From NCBI GenBank assembly GCA_030152585.1, contig JASLJC010000015.1:1-20482 (forward strand): a stretch of DNA of 20,482 nt. Direction: 5' to 3'. The notes under the pieces are model-generated. The model was not told where the DNA came from. It ran no database searches and was given only the letters and a program-made list of their open reading frames with translations. This document shows positions 1-8,412 of this stretch, piece after piece (the stretch's first letter is position 1; every line of letters begins with the position of its first letter). The DNA is from Savagea sp. GTDB lineage: Bacteria; Bacillota; Bacilli; Bacillales_A; Planococcaceae. Made by a program: the position numbers and the translations under genes.

Positions 1-92
1 TCGTCATCGAAGCGGACCATGCGACGTTACAACAAATGAAACAATTACCGTTTGTTCATATGATGAGCTACGGTATCGGAAAGGATGAATAA
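1..92 (+). CDS. 3' end of an unrecognised gene (partial)
   Basis: The window opens inside a reading frame whose codons begin at base 3. It runs to a TAA at 90-92 and gives about 29 residues ending in MMSYGIGKDE. The tail has no motif I can assign to a family. The frame stays open to the window edge, uses the same codons as its neighbours, and its stop sits four bases before the next start codon, so it is probably the preceding gene of a small operon. Function unknown; only the C-terminus is visible. Confidence 0.5.
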   Translation, partial: VIEADHATLQQMKQLPFVHMMSYGIGKDE

Positions 93-93
93 A

Positions 94-483
94 ATGAAAA
101 ACAATCGATTGATTTATTGGCTATTATGGGGGATGGCACTCGTTGTCATCAATACGTTCACAGTACCAATTGCGATGTTTTCGTTATTTGGTACTGCGGA
201 AGGGACGTCTATTTTTTCAATAGACTATGCGATTTTCTTTGCGATTTTTATCGGAGCGAATGCCGTTATTCTCCAATTGTTATTATCGATATTGCGTCGG
301 GATGAACGACTCATTTTAACCGGACTTGTCATCGCCGTTGCACAAATTATCGCTTTGTTTTATGTCGTAACAATCGGATCGATGCATGGGTATGATCTCA
401 TTGCACTTCTCGTTATCGTTGTATTGGCGATCATTTTACTCGGTGTTGAAGTGACGAAACGATTAAAAAATCATCACGCTTAG
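94..483 (+). CDS. small four-helix integral membrane protein, unknown function
   Basis: A protein of 129 residues made almost entirely of hydrophobic segments, at about residues 8-30, 44-66, 76-96 and 102-122, with a basic loop (RRDER) between helices 2 and 3 and a basic tail (KRLKNHHA). This fits a four-helix cytoplasmic membrane protein. I do not recognise the family. I chose the ATG at 94 over the in-frame ATG at 85 because the ribosome binding site GGAAAGG at 78-84 is nine bases from 94 but directly abuts 85. The site overlaps the end of the preceding gene, whose stop is at 90-92, so translation is probably coupled. A terminator follows at 502-540. The function is not inferable from sequence or context. 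Confidence 0.75.
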   Translation: MKNNRLIYWLLWGMALVVINTFTVPIAMFSLFGTAEGTSIFSIDYAIFFAIFIGANAVILQLLLSILRRDERLILTGLVIAVAQIIALFYVVTIGSMHGYDLIALLVIVVLAIILLGVEVTKRLKNHHA

Positions 484-501
484 ACGATAGATAAAATGAC
501 A

Positions 502-545
502 AAACCTAGTCCCTTTTTGACGTAAGGGGACTAGGTTTGTTTATG
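502..545 (+). terminator. rho-independent terminator after the membrane protein gene
   Basis: A 12-bp perfect stem, AAACCTAGTCCC (502-513) with GGGACTAGGTTT (527-538), is followed by a short T-rich stretch. It ends the rightward transcript where it meets the leftward hydroxyacid operon. Confidence 0.8.
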
Positions 546-576
546 TTCGAACATTGACGAGCGATTAAAATCATAT

Positions 577-609
577 CGTAAGAAAAGAAGGAGGATGAGG
601 GACCTTCTC
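577..609 (-). terminator. probable terminator of the leftward hydroxyacid operon
   Basis: On the minus strand, AGAAGG (plus-strand 603-608) pairs with CCTTCT (586-591), followed by TTTTCTT. The stem is short (6-7 bp), so this is a modest candidate. It lies about 30 bases past the lhgO stop, where a terminator is expected. Confidence 0.45.
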
Positions 610-613
610 CTAT

Positions 614-647
614 GAAAATAAAAAATAGGGGGATATTTTTTATTTTC
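614..647. repeat. perfect A/T-rich inverted repeat spanning the lhgO stop codon
   Basis: GAAAATAAAAAATA (614-627) is exactly mirrored by TATTTTTTATTTTC (634-647) around a GGGGGA loop. The 14-bp stem includes the TAA stop of the leftward lhgO gene (640-642). It could form a weak 3' hairpin on either strand's RNA. The role is unknown, and the A/T-only composition makes chance a real possibility. Confidence 0.5.
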
Positions 648-1848
648 GTGCTGCGTGGTCAGTCTTATGAATTTGACGGACGACTTCTTTTCCGATTTCA
701 AGGGAAGCCGTCGCAGCGGGTGATGGTGCGTTACAAACGTGAATACTATGTTTTCCGTTGACGATAAAGAAATCATCGACGAGAGAACCGTCTACTTTTA
801 AAGCTTGTGCACGAACGCCAGCAGGTGCTGGGATTAAATCGTCTACTTCAATATTTGGAATTAATTCTCTTGCGTTTTCAACGAAAAGCCGTTTGTTATA
901 AGAACGTACCATCTCTTCGATTCCTTCTTTTAAATAAGAAGTACCTAACTTCCACATCCCAGGGTATGTCACCATTTCCATAAAATCTTTTAAATTAAAA
1001 TCGGTTTTTTTATACCCTTCTCGTTTGAAACTTGGAACAGCGTTCGGCCCGACATCGACTTCTCCACTAATCATACGTGTGAAGTGAACCCCGAGAAACG
1101 GAAATTCAGGGTTAGGGACTGGATAAATTAAATTGTTCACGAGATTTCGTTTTTCTGGAACGAGTTTAAAATATTCTCCACGGAACGGCAAAATTTTCAT
1201 GTCAATTAAGTAGCCGGCCATTTTGGCAACTCGATCGCTTTGGAGTCCAGAACAATTTACGAGAAAAGTTCCTTCATACGTTTTATTTTTCGTTTCGACT
1301 GTAACCCCATCTGAGCGTTCATCGATTGCGACGACTTCTGCATTTGTAACAATTTGTCCGCCTTTTGCTGTAATGAGTTCGGCCATTTTTTCAGATACGG
1401 CTTGGTAATTGACAATACCGGCTTGTGGAACGTGAATCGCCGCAATACCGTTGACGTTCGGTTCTTTTTCAAGTAATGCATCTCGGTCGAGTAATGTGAC
1501 GTCTAGTCCATTTTGTAAGCCACGCTCATACAAATCGTGCATCGGTTTCAATTCTTTTTCTTTCGTTGCGACGATTACTTTTCCACAAATGTCGTGAGGA
1601 ACGTCATGTGTTTCACAAAATTGGCGCATCCCTTCGCTCCCTGCTTTAGCAAACTGTGCTTTAAAGCTTCCTGGTTTATAATAAATACCAGAGTGAATTA
1701 CACCACTATTTCGTCCGGTTTGGTGACTTGCCACTCGTTCTTCCTTTTCTAATACGGTTACTTGAACGTTCGGATCATCTTCTAATAAATGCATACCGAC
1801 AGAAAGACCGACAATCCCTCCGCCGACAATAATATATTGTTTCGTCAT
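640..1848 (-). CDS. lhgO: FAD-dependent L-2-hydroxyglutarate oxidase-like protein
   Basis: A 402-residue protein of the DAO/LhgO oxidoreductase family. The N-terminal Rossmann motif GGGIVGLS (residues 9-16) binds FAD, followed by the acidic strand end VLEKE. The block ASHQTGRNSGVIHSGIYY (about residues 41-58) is typical of L-2-hydroxyglutarate oxidases. The C-terminal VRAQ and NAPSPAATASLEIG blocks also fit, and the length matches the family (about 400). Family members oxidise L-2-hydroxyglutarate to 2-oxoglutarate and pass electrons to the membrane quinone pool or to oxygen. The start ATG at 1848 has GGAG at a good distance, and that site overlaps the last codons of the upstream Fe-S gene (stop 1854-1856), so the two are translationally coupled. 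It is the last gene of a six-gene operon. A related 2-hydroxyacid or glycerol-type substrate cannot be excluded. Confidence 0.85.
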   Translation of the reverse strand: MTKQYIIVGGGIVGLSVGMHLLEDDPNVQVTVLEKEERVASHQTGRNSGVIHSGIYYKPGSFKAQFAKAGSEGMRQFCETHDVPHDICGKVIVATKEKELKPMHDLYERGLQNGLDVTLLDRDALLEKEPNVNGIAAIHVPQAGIVNYQAVSEKMAELITAKGGQIVTNAEVVAIDERSDGVTVETKNKTYEGTFLVNCSGLQSDRVAKMAGYLIDMKILPFRGEYFKLVPEKRNLVNNLIYPVPNPEFPFLGVHFTRMISGEVDVGPNAVPSFKREGYKKTDFNLKDFMEMVTYPGMWKLGTSYLKEGIEEMVRSYNKRLFVENARELIPNIEVDDLIPAPAGVRAQALKVDGSLVDDFFIVNGKHSIHVCNAPSPAATASLEIGKEVVRQIHKTDHAARK

Positions 1849-1853
1849 GTCAT

Positions 1854-3149
1854 CTACTCCTTTTTATTTTTGAATGATGTCAACCCACAAGCAATCGCCA
1901 ATAATTCAACGAGGTGCATCACTTCAATCGGTTGATCTCTTTTTTCTACGCCTAAAGCCATTTGCAAGTGACAACCTGGATTCGTCGTAACGATAATATC
2001 AGGTTGTACTTCAGCAACGCGATCCATTTTATAGTCGAGTACGTCCATCGATTCTTCATAATGGACGATATTATAAATTCCTCCAGAACCACAACACATC
2101 GCTTCATCTTTCATCGTGACATACGTAACACCAGGAATACGTTGGATGAGTCGTGGTGGTTGTTCAATGACGTGTTGCACATTACGTAAATGACAAGACG
2201 GCTGATACGTAACAGTCCGTTCAATCGGTTGGACAAAAGGTAATGGCACGTCGTCGAGTAAGACGCTCACATCTTTATTTTTTGAAGAAAATTGAACCGC
2301 TCGTTCGTGCCACGGATCATCAGGTTCAAAATAGCTTGGATATTCAACGAGTGCAGCACCGCATCCACCGATTGCGTTGACGATGTAATCGAATGAATAT
2401 GCTTCGAACGCTTGAATATTTTGTTTAGCTAAATTGACGGCAAGTTCTCGTTCACCAGCATGATGTTGCAATGCACCACAACATTGCTGCTTCGGAATTG
2501 TCACGACGTCATAACCGGCAAGTTCTAACAGTTCAATCGCCCAATCGTTAACATGTGCGAAAAATGTATCCATAACACATCCAGTGAAAAATCCGATGGT
2601 CGGTTTCGTCGTAGGCGCGACAGCACTTTTTCGTTTTTTCGGCTTCCGTACATGTGGCGTTACTCGTTCTAGTTGTGTGAAAGGTTCGGGTAAGATATGT
2701 GTTAAACGTAAAGTGCGAGCAAGCCGATCGAGCGAAGTCGTCTGATAAAGTCGTAATCCAGTATTGAGTAACGACAATGTCGTATCGTTCGTCAAAGTAT
2801 TTTTGAAAAACCATTGGCGTACCTTTTGTTGAAAAGTAGAAGCATTGCGCTTTTTTTCGTCTGTTAAAGCGTTCATCGCTGAGCTCAAAATCGAACCGTA
2901 TTGGACATCGGTCGGACAAACGGTTTCACACGCACGGCATCCGAGACAAAGTTCCATCGGTTCTCGAATATCTTCTAACGCAATCGTACCTTCTGCAGCC
3001 ATTTTCACTAAATTAATACGTCCACGCGGTGAATGCGTTTCTTTTTCCATTGTCATATACGTTGGACAAGCAGGAAGACAATAACCGCACTGAACGCAAT
3101 CGAACGTTTCATCGTAAGCGAGATCATAAAGTGGTTTTCTTTCATTCAT
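1854..3149 (-). CDS. glcF: GlcF-like iron-sulfur subunit of a 2-hydroxyacid (glycolate-type) dehydrogenase
   Basis: A 431-residue protein with two ferredoxin-type 4Fe-4S motifs near the N-terminus (C18-x2-C21-x2-C24-x3-C28 and C68-x2-C71-x2-C74-x3-C78), each closing with CP. Two cysteine-rich CCG domains follow (QQCCGAL around residue 223 and MCCGSGG around residue 352), as in GlcF, LutA and HdrB-type proteins. It should accept electrons from the FAD subunit encoded upstream and pass them to the quinone pool at the cytoplasmic membrane. Its start overlaps the end of the glcD-like gene by eight bases (3142-3149), a classic coupled subunit arrangement. The GlcD/GlcF pairing is clear. Whether the substrate is glycolate, D-lactate or D-2-hydroxyglutarate is not visible from the sequence. 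Confidence 0.88.
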   Translation of the reverse strand: MNERKPLYDLAYDETFDCVQCGYCLPACPTYMTMEKETHSPRGRINLVKMAAEGTIALEDIREPMELCLGCRACETVCPTDVQYGSILSSAMNALTDEKKRNASTFQQKVRQWFFKNTLTNDTTLSLLNTGLRLYQTTSLDRLARTLRLTHILPEPFTQLERVTPHVRKPKKRKSAVAPTTKPTIGFFTGCVMDTFFAHVNDWAIELLELAGYDVVTIPKQQCCGALQHHAGERELAVNLAKQNIQAFEAYSFDYIVNAIGGCGAALVEYPSYFEPDDPWHERAVQFSSKNKDVSVLLDDVPLPFVQPIERTVTYQPSCHLRNVQHVIEQPPRLIQRIPGVTYVTMKDEAMCCGSGGIYNIVHYEESMDVLDYKMDRVAEVQPDIIVTTNPGCHLQMALGVEKRDQPIEVMHLVELLAIACGLTSFKNKKE

Positions 3150-4566
3150 TCGTCAACACCAACCTTTGTCCCGGAGTAGGGAAAATTTTTCCGGGATTTA
3201 ATAAATGGTGCGGATCCCACGCATCTTTAATGAGTTGTAAAAACTCAAGGCCGACATGACCGACTTCATTTTCTAAAAATGGCGCTTTCATCGTTCCGAT
3301 TCCGTGTTCTCCTGATAACGTTCCACCGAGTGCGAGAGCGGCTTCGAAAATTTCTTCGACTGCACGTTCTACACGTTTCATCTCTTCTTTATCACGTTTA
3401 TCGGCGATAATGTTTGGATGCAAGTTACCATCACCGGCATGACCGAAAATGACAAGATGTACGTCGTACTTTTCTCGAATTTCTTTTAAACGTCGGAACA
3501 TCGCAGGAATTTGGCTACGTGGTACTGTAGCATCTTCTGAAATTTTCGTCGGTTTAAATTTGACAATCGCCGGAGAAACAAGCTTACGTGCTTGCCATAG
3601 TTCGCGAGCTTCTTGTTCGTTTTGAGCGACAGTTACAGACCGCGCCATAACAGATTCACACGCTCGTTGGACGACAACCATTTCTTCTTCTAAGGCATTT
3701 GGATGACCGTCAAGCTCCACGAGTAAAATAGCAGCGGCATCTACTGGTAATCCGAGCGGTTTGTAATCTTCTACAGCTTGGATACAAAACTGATCCATAA
3801 TTTCCATTTTAGACGGCAAGACACCGGATGTTAAAACAGTAGAAATAGCACGACCTGCATCTTCAATATCATCGAAAACAATCAGTGCTGTTTTAGTAGC
3901 TAGTGGTTTTGGAACGAGACGTAAAGTCGCTTCTGTAATAATAGCTAATGTCCCTTCCGAACCGACGATAAGTGATGTTAAATCATAACCGGTTACATTT
4001 TTCACCGTTTTTCCTCCTGTTCGGAGAACGCGACCATCCGCGGTGACGACTTCCAATCCGAGTACGAAATGTTTCGTGACACCATATTTTAACCCTTTTG
4101 GTCCACCAGCATTTTCAGCTAAATTCCCACCGATTGTTGCGACGTGCGAACTGCTCGGGTCTGGCGGATACATGAGTCCATAACGTTCGGCCGCTTCATT
4201 AATAGAAGCAGTGATGACCCCAGGAGATACGACGACTGTCAAATCATCTGGTGAGATGTCTAATGTCGTATTCCATAAAGAAAAATCTAAAACGATTCCA
4301 CCTTCAACCGGTAAAGGTCCTCCACTTAAGCTCGTCCCTCTTCCACGAGGAACGAGTGGCATTTGATATTCGTTAGCTACTTGTACGATATGGACGACTT
4401 CATCGGTATGCATCGGCTGACAGACGATTTGTGGTAAATAAGAACCGAACGAAGCATCATAGCTGAAGCTCGCTAAATCTGCGGTTGTCGTTAAAATACG
4501 ATTCGCCTCTATTCCTCGTGCTAGTTGCGCAACGATCGCTTGAATATCGATTTGTCGTTTAGTCAT
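3142..4566 (-). CDS. glcD: GlcD-like FAD-linked 2-hydroxyacid dehydrogenase subunit
   Basis: A 474-residue flavoprotein of the VAO/PCMH FAD-binding superfamily. The FAD-binding half holds VPRGRGTSLSGG (about residues 62-73) and PDPSSSHVATIGGNLAENAGG (about 135-155). The C-terminal FAD-oxidase half holds FGHAGDGNLHPN and LSGEHGIG, which carry the catalytic and metal-binding histidines. This matches GlcD and D-lactate dehydrogenases and is close to D-2-hydroxyglutarate dehydrogenases. It oxidises a 2-hydroxyacid to the 2-oxoacid with the GlcF-like partner encoded next. The start at 4566 is preceded by AGGAGG nine bases upstream, overlapping the stop region of the gntR gene. Family is confident; exact substrate is open. 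The LhgO neighbour makes D-2-hydroxyglutarate as plausible as glycolate. Confidence 0.88.
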   Translation of the reverse strand: MTKRQIDIQAIVAQLARGIEANRILTTTADLASFSYDASFGSYLPQIVCQPMHTDEVVHIVQVANEYQMPLVPRGRGTSLSGGPLPVEGGIVLDFSLWNTTLDISPDDLTVVVSPGVITASINEAAERYGLMYPPDPSSSHVATIGGNLAENAGGPKGLKYGVTKHFVLGLEVVTADGRVLRTGGKTVKNVTGYDLTSLIVGSEGTLAIITEATLRLVPKPLATKTALIVFDDIEDAGRAISTVLTSGVLPSKMEIMDQFCIQAVEDYKPLGLPVDAAAILLVELDGHPNALEEEMVVVQRACESVMARSVTVAQNEQEARELWQARKLVSPAIVKFKPTKISEDATVPRSQIPAMFRRLKEIREKYDVHLVIFGHAGDGNLHPNIIADKRDKEEMKRVERAVEEIFEAALALGGTLSGEHGIGTMKAPFLENEVGHVGLEFLQLIKDAWDPHHLLNPGKIFPTPGQRLVLTNE

Positions 4567-4580
4567 GACAACTGTCCTCC

Positions 4581-5303
4581 TTAACGTTCTTCTAATAATT
4601 CTTGTACACGTAAATCTCCAATTTTTAATCGCGCTTGGCTTAAATGAGCATACATTGCTTCATACGCTTTTTGTGGTTGTTGTTGAACGATCGCTTCAAA
4701 AATTGCTTCGTGTTCTTCATAGACCGCTTGTCGTTTCCGTTTCATTCCGATATTCCATCCGAGTGAATAATGTAAAGCTTGTTCATACAACGTACGCGCA
4801 TGTGTTAACGTCTCGATTAAAAAATCGTTATGTGTAGCGTGAGCAATCGCCATATGAAAAGCCATATCGGCATCTGAACCGATAGCCTGTTCATCGTGCA
4901 TCGTCTCTTTGAAATGTTGTAAAGCTCGTTCGATACGTTTTAATTCGGCAGTCGTTCTTCGTAAAGCTGCGAGCCGAGCAACTTCTACTTCAATAATCAT
5001 TCGATATTCTAGCAAATCAAAAATTTCTTCTTTCGTCGATACTTCTAGCGATGTCTGTTCGAACTGGTGAACGAGAGGTGTTTCTTTAATATAATTACCC
5101 CCACCTTGTACCGACTCGACAATTCCGCTTGCTGTTAACATACTCATCGCTTCTCGTATTGGAGAACGACTCACTCCGAATTGTTTCGCAAGCGCATGTT
5201 CTGACGGTAATTTATCACCCGGCATGTAAATTCCTTCGCTAATGAGTCGTTTCAAAGCATCGCAAATTTGATCAGATGCTCGTACTTTTGAAGTTTGTGT
5301 CAT
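4581..5303 (-). CDS. FadR-subfamily GntR transcriptional regulator
   Basis: A 240-residue protein with an N-terminal GntR winged helix-turn-helix (about residues 8-73; signature GDKLPSEHALAKQFGVSRSPIREA and the wing GGGNYI) and a C-terminal FCD ligand-binding domain (about 85-225). D146, H150, H198 and H220 are in the positions expected for the FCD metal/ligand site, which in this family senses carboxylic and hydroxy acids. It is encoded inside the operon, between permease and oxidation genes, with an intergenic gap of 23 bases upstream. The straightforward inference is local control of this operon, most likely repression relieved by the substrate. A candidate operator lies at 8413-8430. A start at 5303 with AAAGGA upstream is well supported. 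Confidence 0.88.
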   Translation of the reverse strand: MTQTSKVRASDQICDALKRLISEGIYMPGDKLPSEHALAKQFGVSRSPIREAMSMLTASGIVESVQGGGNYIKETPLVHQFEQTSLEVSTKEEIFDLLEYRMIIEVEVARLAALRRTTAELKRIERALQHFKETMHDEQAIGSDADMAFHMAIAHATHNDFLIETLTHARTLYEQALHYSLGWNIGMKRKRQAVYEEHEAIFEAIVQQQPQKAYEAMYAHLSQARLKIGDLRVQELLEER

Positions 5304-5326
5304 AGTGTAGTCCTTTCTTTTTCACA

Positions 5327-7288
5327 TTAAGCCATTTGTACAGAGCGTGCGCGGAATAAATGCATCCCTATAAAGATGACGAGTAATGAAATACCGACAA
5401 TATCTGTCATGAAGCCACCACTAATGAGTAAGATGGCACTGGCGAATAAACCGACACGTTCGAATAAGTTCAATTTCACGGAGAAGAAATTGTTAATCGA
5501 TACAGCTAAAGCGAAAATCCCAATAAGCGCTGTGACGAATGCAAGACCGACTGCTGCCCATAAAGGAAGTGAGACAGAAGGATCTGGTTGCATTAATAAC
5601 ACAGGATTGTACACGATCATAAACGGTACGATAAACCCTGGTAAAGCAAGTCGCATCGCTGTCCATGACGTTTTCATTGGATCAGAACCTGCAATTCCTG
5701 CTGCTGTATATGCTGCTAGTGCAACAGGTGGTGTAACGTTACTTAATGCTCCGAACCATAAAACGAAGAAGTGAGCCGCTAATGGATTGACGCCTGCTTT
5801 TACTAAAGCAGGTGCAGCAGTTACTGCAACGATAATGTAAAGAGCAGTAGACGGTAAACCTAAACTTAAAATAATAGAAGTAATCATCACTAAAATTAAA
5901 ATAAGTGGTAATGAACCGTTCGCTAATTCGATAATGTTGTAAGCGAATGTTGAACCGAGTCCTGTCATCGTGACGACTGCAATGATAATTCCAATCGCAG
6001 CAGTTGCAATACCGACTTGAACCGTTCCTTTTGCCCCGTCTACGAGTGCATCAAATGCTTTACGCGGTGTAACACGTGTCGACGGGTCGCTCGTTAACCA
6101 TGAAGCGACGATAACTGAAACAATACCTGCGAATCCAGCAAATAAAGGTGTCTTTCCGATTAACAACGTTCCGATGACGACGAGAATAGGTAAAGCGAGA
6201 ACTCCGCGCGCTTTAATGACATCTTTAACAATCGGAATAGAATCTTTGCTTAATCCTTTTAATCCTTGACGTTTTGCTTCAATATCGATCGCGATAATAA
6301 GCGATACGTAATATAAAATACTCGGAATTAGTGCAGCGATAATAATTGTCGTATACGAAATACCGAGGAAACCGGCCATAATGAATGCCGCAGCACCCAT
6401 AATAGGTGGCATAATCATTCCACCGGTTGACGCGGTTGCTTCTACTGCACCTGCAAAACGTGGCTCCAGTCCGATTTTTTTCATCAAGGGAATCGTAAAT
6501 GAACCTGTCGTTGCAACGTTTGCGACGGCACTACCGCTCAATGACCCCGTCAACGCACTTGAAATGACGGCTACTTGAGCAGGACCACCTCGTCGTTGTC
6601 CAGCAATAGCTAATGCTAATTCGTTGAAAAATTGACTCGCTCCACTAACGGTTAAGAAGGAACCAAATAAAATAAAGAGTACGATATAAGTAGAGGCAAT
6701 AGAAAGCGTCATGCCAAAAATACCTTCTGTCGTCATATAAAGACGATACAACAAACGTTCTAAACTAAATCCAGCATGTGCAAACATACCGGGAAACTGT
6801 GGTCCATAAATAGCGTAAAAAATCGCAATACCACTTAAAATAGGAATAAACCAGCCAATTGAACGACGTGCCGCTTCTAATAAGACGATAATCGTTAAAA
6901 TCGCAAAAACATTATCCATCGGAACGACTTGTGATTGACGGTCAATATGAATCGCGGTGTAATTAAGGACGATATATCCGATACCGACAATACTTCCGAA
7001 AATAAAGAGGTAATCAACAATTGACAACGCTTTTTTCGTCGTCTTCTTTGACAATGGGAACATCATAAAAGCTAAAATTAAAATAAAACCTAAGAAAATA
7101 GCATTTCGATAAATTTCTTGAATATTCGAAAAACCATTCGTGTAAATTGCGAATAAAGAAAGTAAAGCCGCAATACCTGTCATAAGCGCCATTTGCCATG
7201 CTTTTAGTTCACGACCACCGCCTCCTCCTTCGCCATCTTCGACTTGTGCTAAGTTTTCGATTTCAAGTTTCGATACATCTTTCGTCAT
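5327..7288 (-). CDS. TRAP transporter fused 4TM/12TM permease (DctQ-DctM fusion)
   Basis: A 653-residue polytopic membrane protein. The N-terminal part has a cytoplasmic stretch with a run of glycines (EDGEGGGGGRELKAW) and then DctQ-like helices. The large C-terminal DctM-like part carries conserved blocks such as SALTGSLSGSAVANVATTGSFTIP and GGMIMPPIMGAAAFIMAGF, and a second half with LGLPSTALYIIVAVTAAPAL and LSNVTPPVALAAYTAAGIAGSDP. This is the 4TM/12TM fusion type that works with TAXI-family receptors, driving uptake of small carboxylates by an ion gradient. The TAXI receptor is encoded directly upstream (gap about 78 bases, containing a terminator-like hairpin). The start at 7288 has GGGGG seven bases upstream. 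Substrate is not readable from the permease. Confidence 0.92.
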   Translation of the reverse strand: MTKDVSKLEIENLAQVEDGEGGGGGRELKAWQMALMTGIAALLSLFAIYTNGFSNIQEIYRNAIFLGFILILAFMMFPLSKKTTKKALSIVDYLFIFGSIVGIGYIVLNYTAIHIDRQSQVVPMDNVFAILTIIVLLEAARRSIGWFIPILSGIAIFYAIYGPQFPGMFAHAGFSLERLLYRLYMTTEGIFGMTLSIASTYIVLFILFGSFLTVSGASQFFNELALAIAGQRRGGPAQVAVISSALTGSLSGSAVANVATTGSFTIPLMKKIGLEPRFAGAVEATASTGGMIMPPIMGAAAFIMAGFLGISYTTIIIAALIPSILYYVSLIIAIDIEAKRQGLKGLSKDSIPIVKDVIKARGVLALPILVVIGTLLIGKTPLFAGFAGIVSVIVASWLTSDPSTRVTPRKAFDALVDGAKGTVQVGIATAAIGIIIAVVTMTGLGSTFAYNIIELANGSLPLILILVMITSIILSLGLPSTALYIIVAVTAAPALVKAGVNPLAAHFFVLWFGALSNVTPPVALAAYTAAGIAGSDPMKTSWTAMRLALPGFIVPFMIVYNPVLLMQPDPSVSLPLWAAVGLAFVTALIGIFALAVSINNFFSVKLNLFERVGLFASAILLISGGFMTDIVGISLLVIFIGMHLFRARSVQMA

Positions 7289-7328
7289 CTAAATCCCCCT
7301 TCTTTCTTCCATCCCTTTTCATTTGAAT

Positions 7329-7364
7329 AAAAAGAAGATGGGACTAAGACCATCTCCTTTTTTT
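7329..7364 (-). terminator. terminator-like hairpin between TAXI receptor and TRAP permease genes
   Basis: In the leftward RNA, GGAGATGG (plus-strand 7350-7357) pairs with CCATCTTC (7334-7341), giving an 8-bp stem with one G-U pair and an 8-base loop, flanked by A and T tracts. It lies three bases beyond the receptor stop codon. Partial readthrough would make receptor mRNA more abundant than permease mRNA, a common arrangement for binding-protein transporters. The flanking tracts make it potentially bidirectional. Confidence 0.7.
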
Positions 7365-7366
7365 GA

Positions 7367-8386
7367 TTATTTTACTTCCGGTGGAACTAACTCGTCCGGA
7401 ATTTCAAGACCGACTTCTTTGAAATATTTATACGCACCTGCATGAAGTGGTGCTGGTAAACCGTCTAAAGCAGTTTCTAATGTCATTTCTTTTGCTGATT
7501 CGTGTACGTCATACATGAAGTCTAAGTTTTCGAATAACGTTTTCGTTAACGTATAAACTGTGTCTTCATCGAGATCAATCGATGCGACGAGTAAGTTCGG
7601 TTGTGCAATCGTTTCGATTTTTTCAGTTTGTTTTGGATAAGTGTTCGGTTCAATCGTATAGCGGTACCACGCATTGTGTACAGCATTGATTGCTTCGAGT
7701 TGCTCATCTGTTACATTTAACACAGAAGCAGGTACACCACTAGCATACATATCAGTTACAGCAGCAACAGGAGCACCTGCAGGTAAAGAACCACCATCTA
7801 AACGACCGTCACGAATCGCAGAAATCGTATCGTCATAACCGAGATGTTCAGGTTTAATATCTTTTTTCGTTAAACCTAATCCTTCCATCATGACGATTGT
7901 CGATTGTTCTGTCCCACTCGCTTGTGGTCCGACTGAGAACGAGTGCCCTTTAATATCTTCGATCGTTCCCGTTTTAATTTTGTTGTTCATTAAAACAAAA
8001 TGTTCAACGTTTGACCAAATCATTGAAATTGAACGTAAATCTTTATAGGCATTTCCTTCGAAGCTTCCTGTACCTTCATACGCCTGAGCGCCAACTAATC
8101 CTTGAATAATCGATAAGTGAGCTTCGTTTTTCTTCATTAAATCAATATTCTCAAGTGATCCAGCAGAAGATTGCCCACTCGCTTGAATCCCTTCCCCTTT
8201 TAATTCTTGTGTCCATAAGTTACCGAGTCCAACCCCAATTGGATAATACGTACCCCCAGTAGAAGCGGTCGCAATCGTTAAAAATTGCTTTTTTCCACCG
8301 CTTTCTTTGGTACCGCTTTCATTTGAGCAAGCAAAGAGTCCGACAGCGAGCACTAAAGCTGAAAGCGTTAACAAAATCTTTTTCAT
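7367..8386 (-). CDS. TAXI-family TRAP transporter substrate-binding lipoprotein
   Basis: A 339-residue secreted receptor. The first 20 residues are a lipoprotein signal peptide (basic MKK, hydrophobic core, lipobox LFAC with Cys20 as lipidation site), followed by a Ser/Gly/Lys-rich linker. The block TIATASTGGTYYPIGVGLGNLW (about residues 36-57) is the TAXI signature. The rest matches the family (for example SVGPQASGTEQ and DGGSLPAGAPVAAV). It captures the substrate outside the membrane and delivers it to the fused permease. I chose the ATG at 8386 over an in-frame ATG at 8416 because it gives a proper lipoprotein signal and has GGGGTGG upstream. It is the first gene of the operon, with a promoter at 8443-8471 and a candidate operator in the leader. 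Confidence 0.9.
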   Translation of the reverse strand: MKKILLTLSALVLAVGLFACSNESGTKESGGKKQFLTIATASTGGTYYPIGVGLGNLWTQELKGEGIQASGQSSAGSLENIDLMKKNEAHLSIIQGLVGAQAYEGTGSFEGNAYKDLRSISMIWSNVEHFVLMNNKIKTGTIEDIKGHSFSVGPQASGTEQSTIVMMEGLGLTKKDIKPEHLGYDDTISAIRDGRLDGGSLPAGAPVAAVTDMYASGVPASVLNVTDEQLEAINAVHNAWYRYTIEPNTYPKQTEKIETIAQPNLLVASIDLDEDTVYTLTKTLFENLDFMYDVHESAKEMTLETALDGLPAPLHAGAYKYFKEVGLEIPDELVPPEVK

Positions 8387-8412
8387 CAAAATCCACCCCT
8401 TTGAAATATTGC

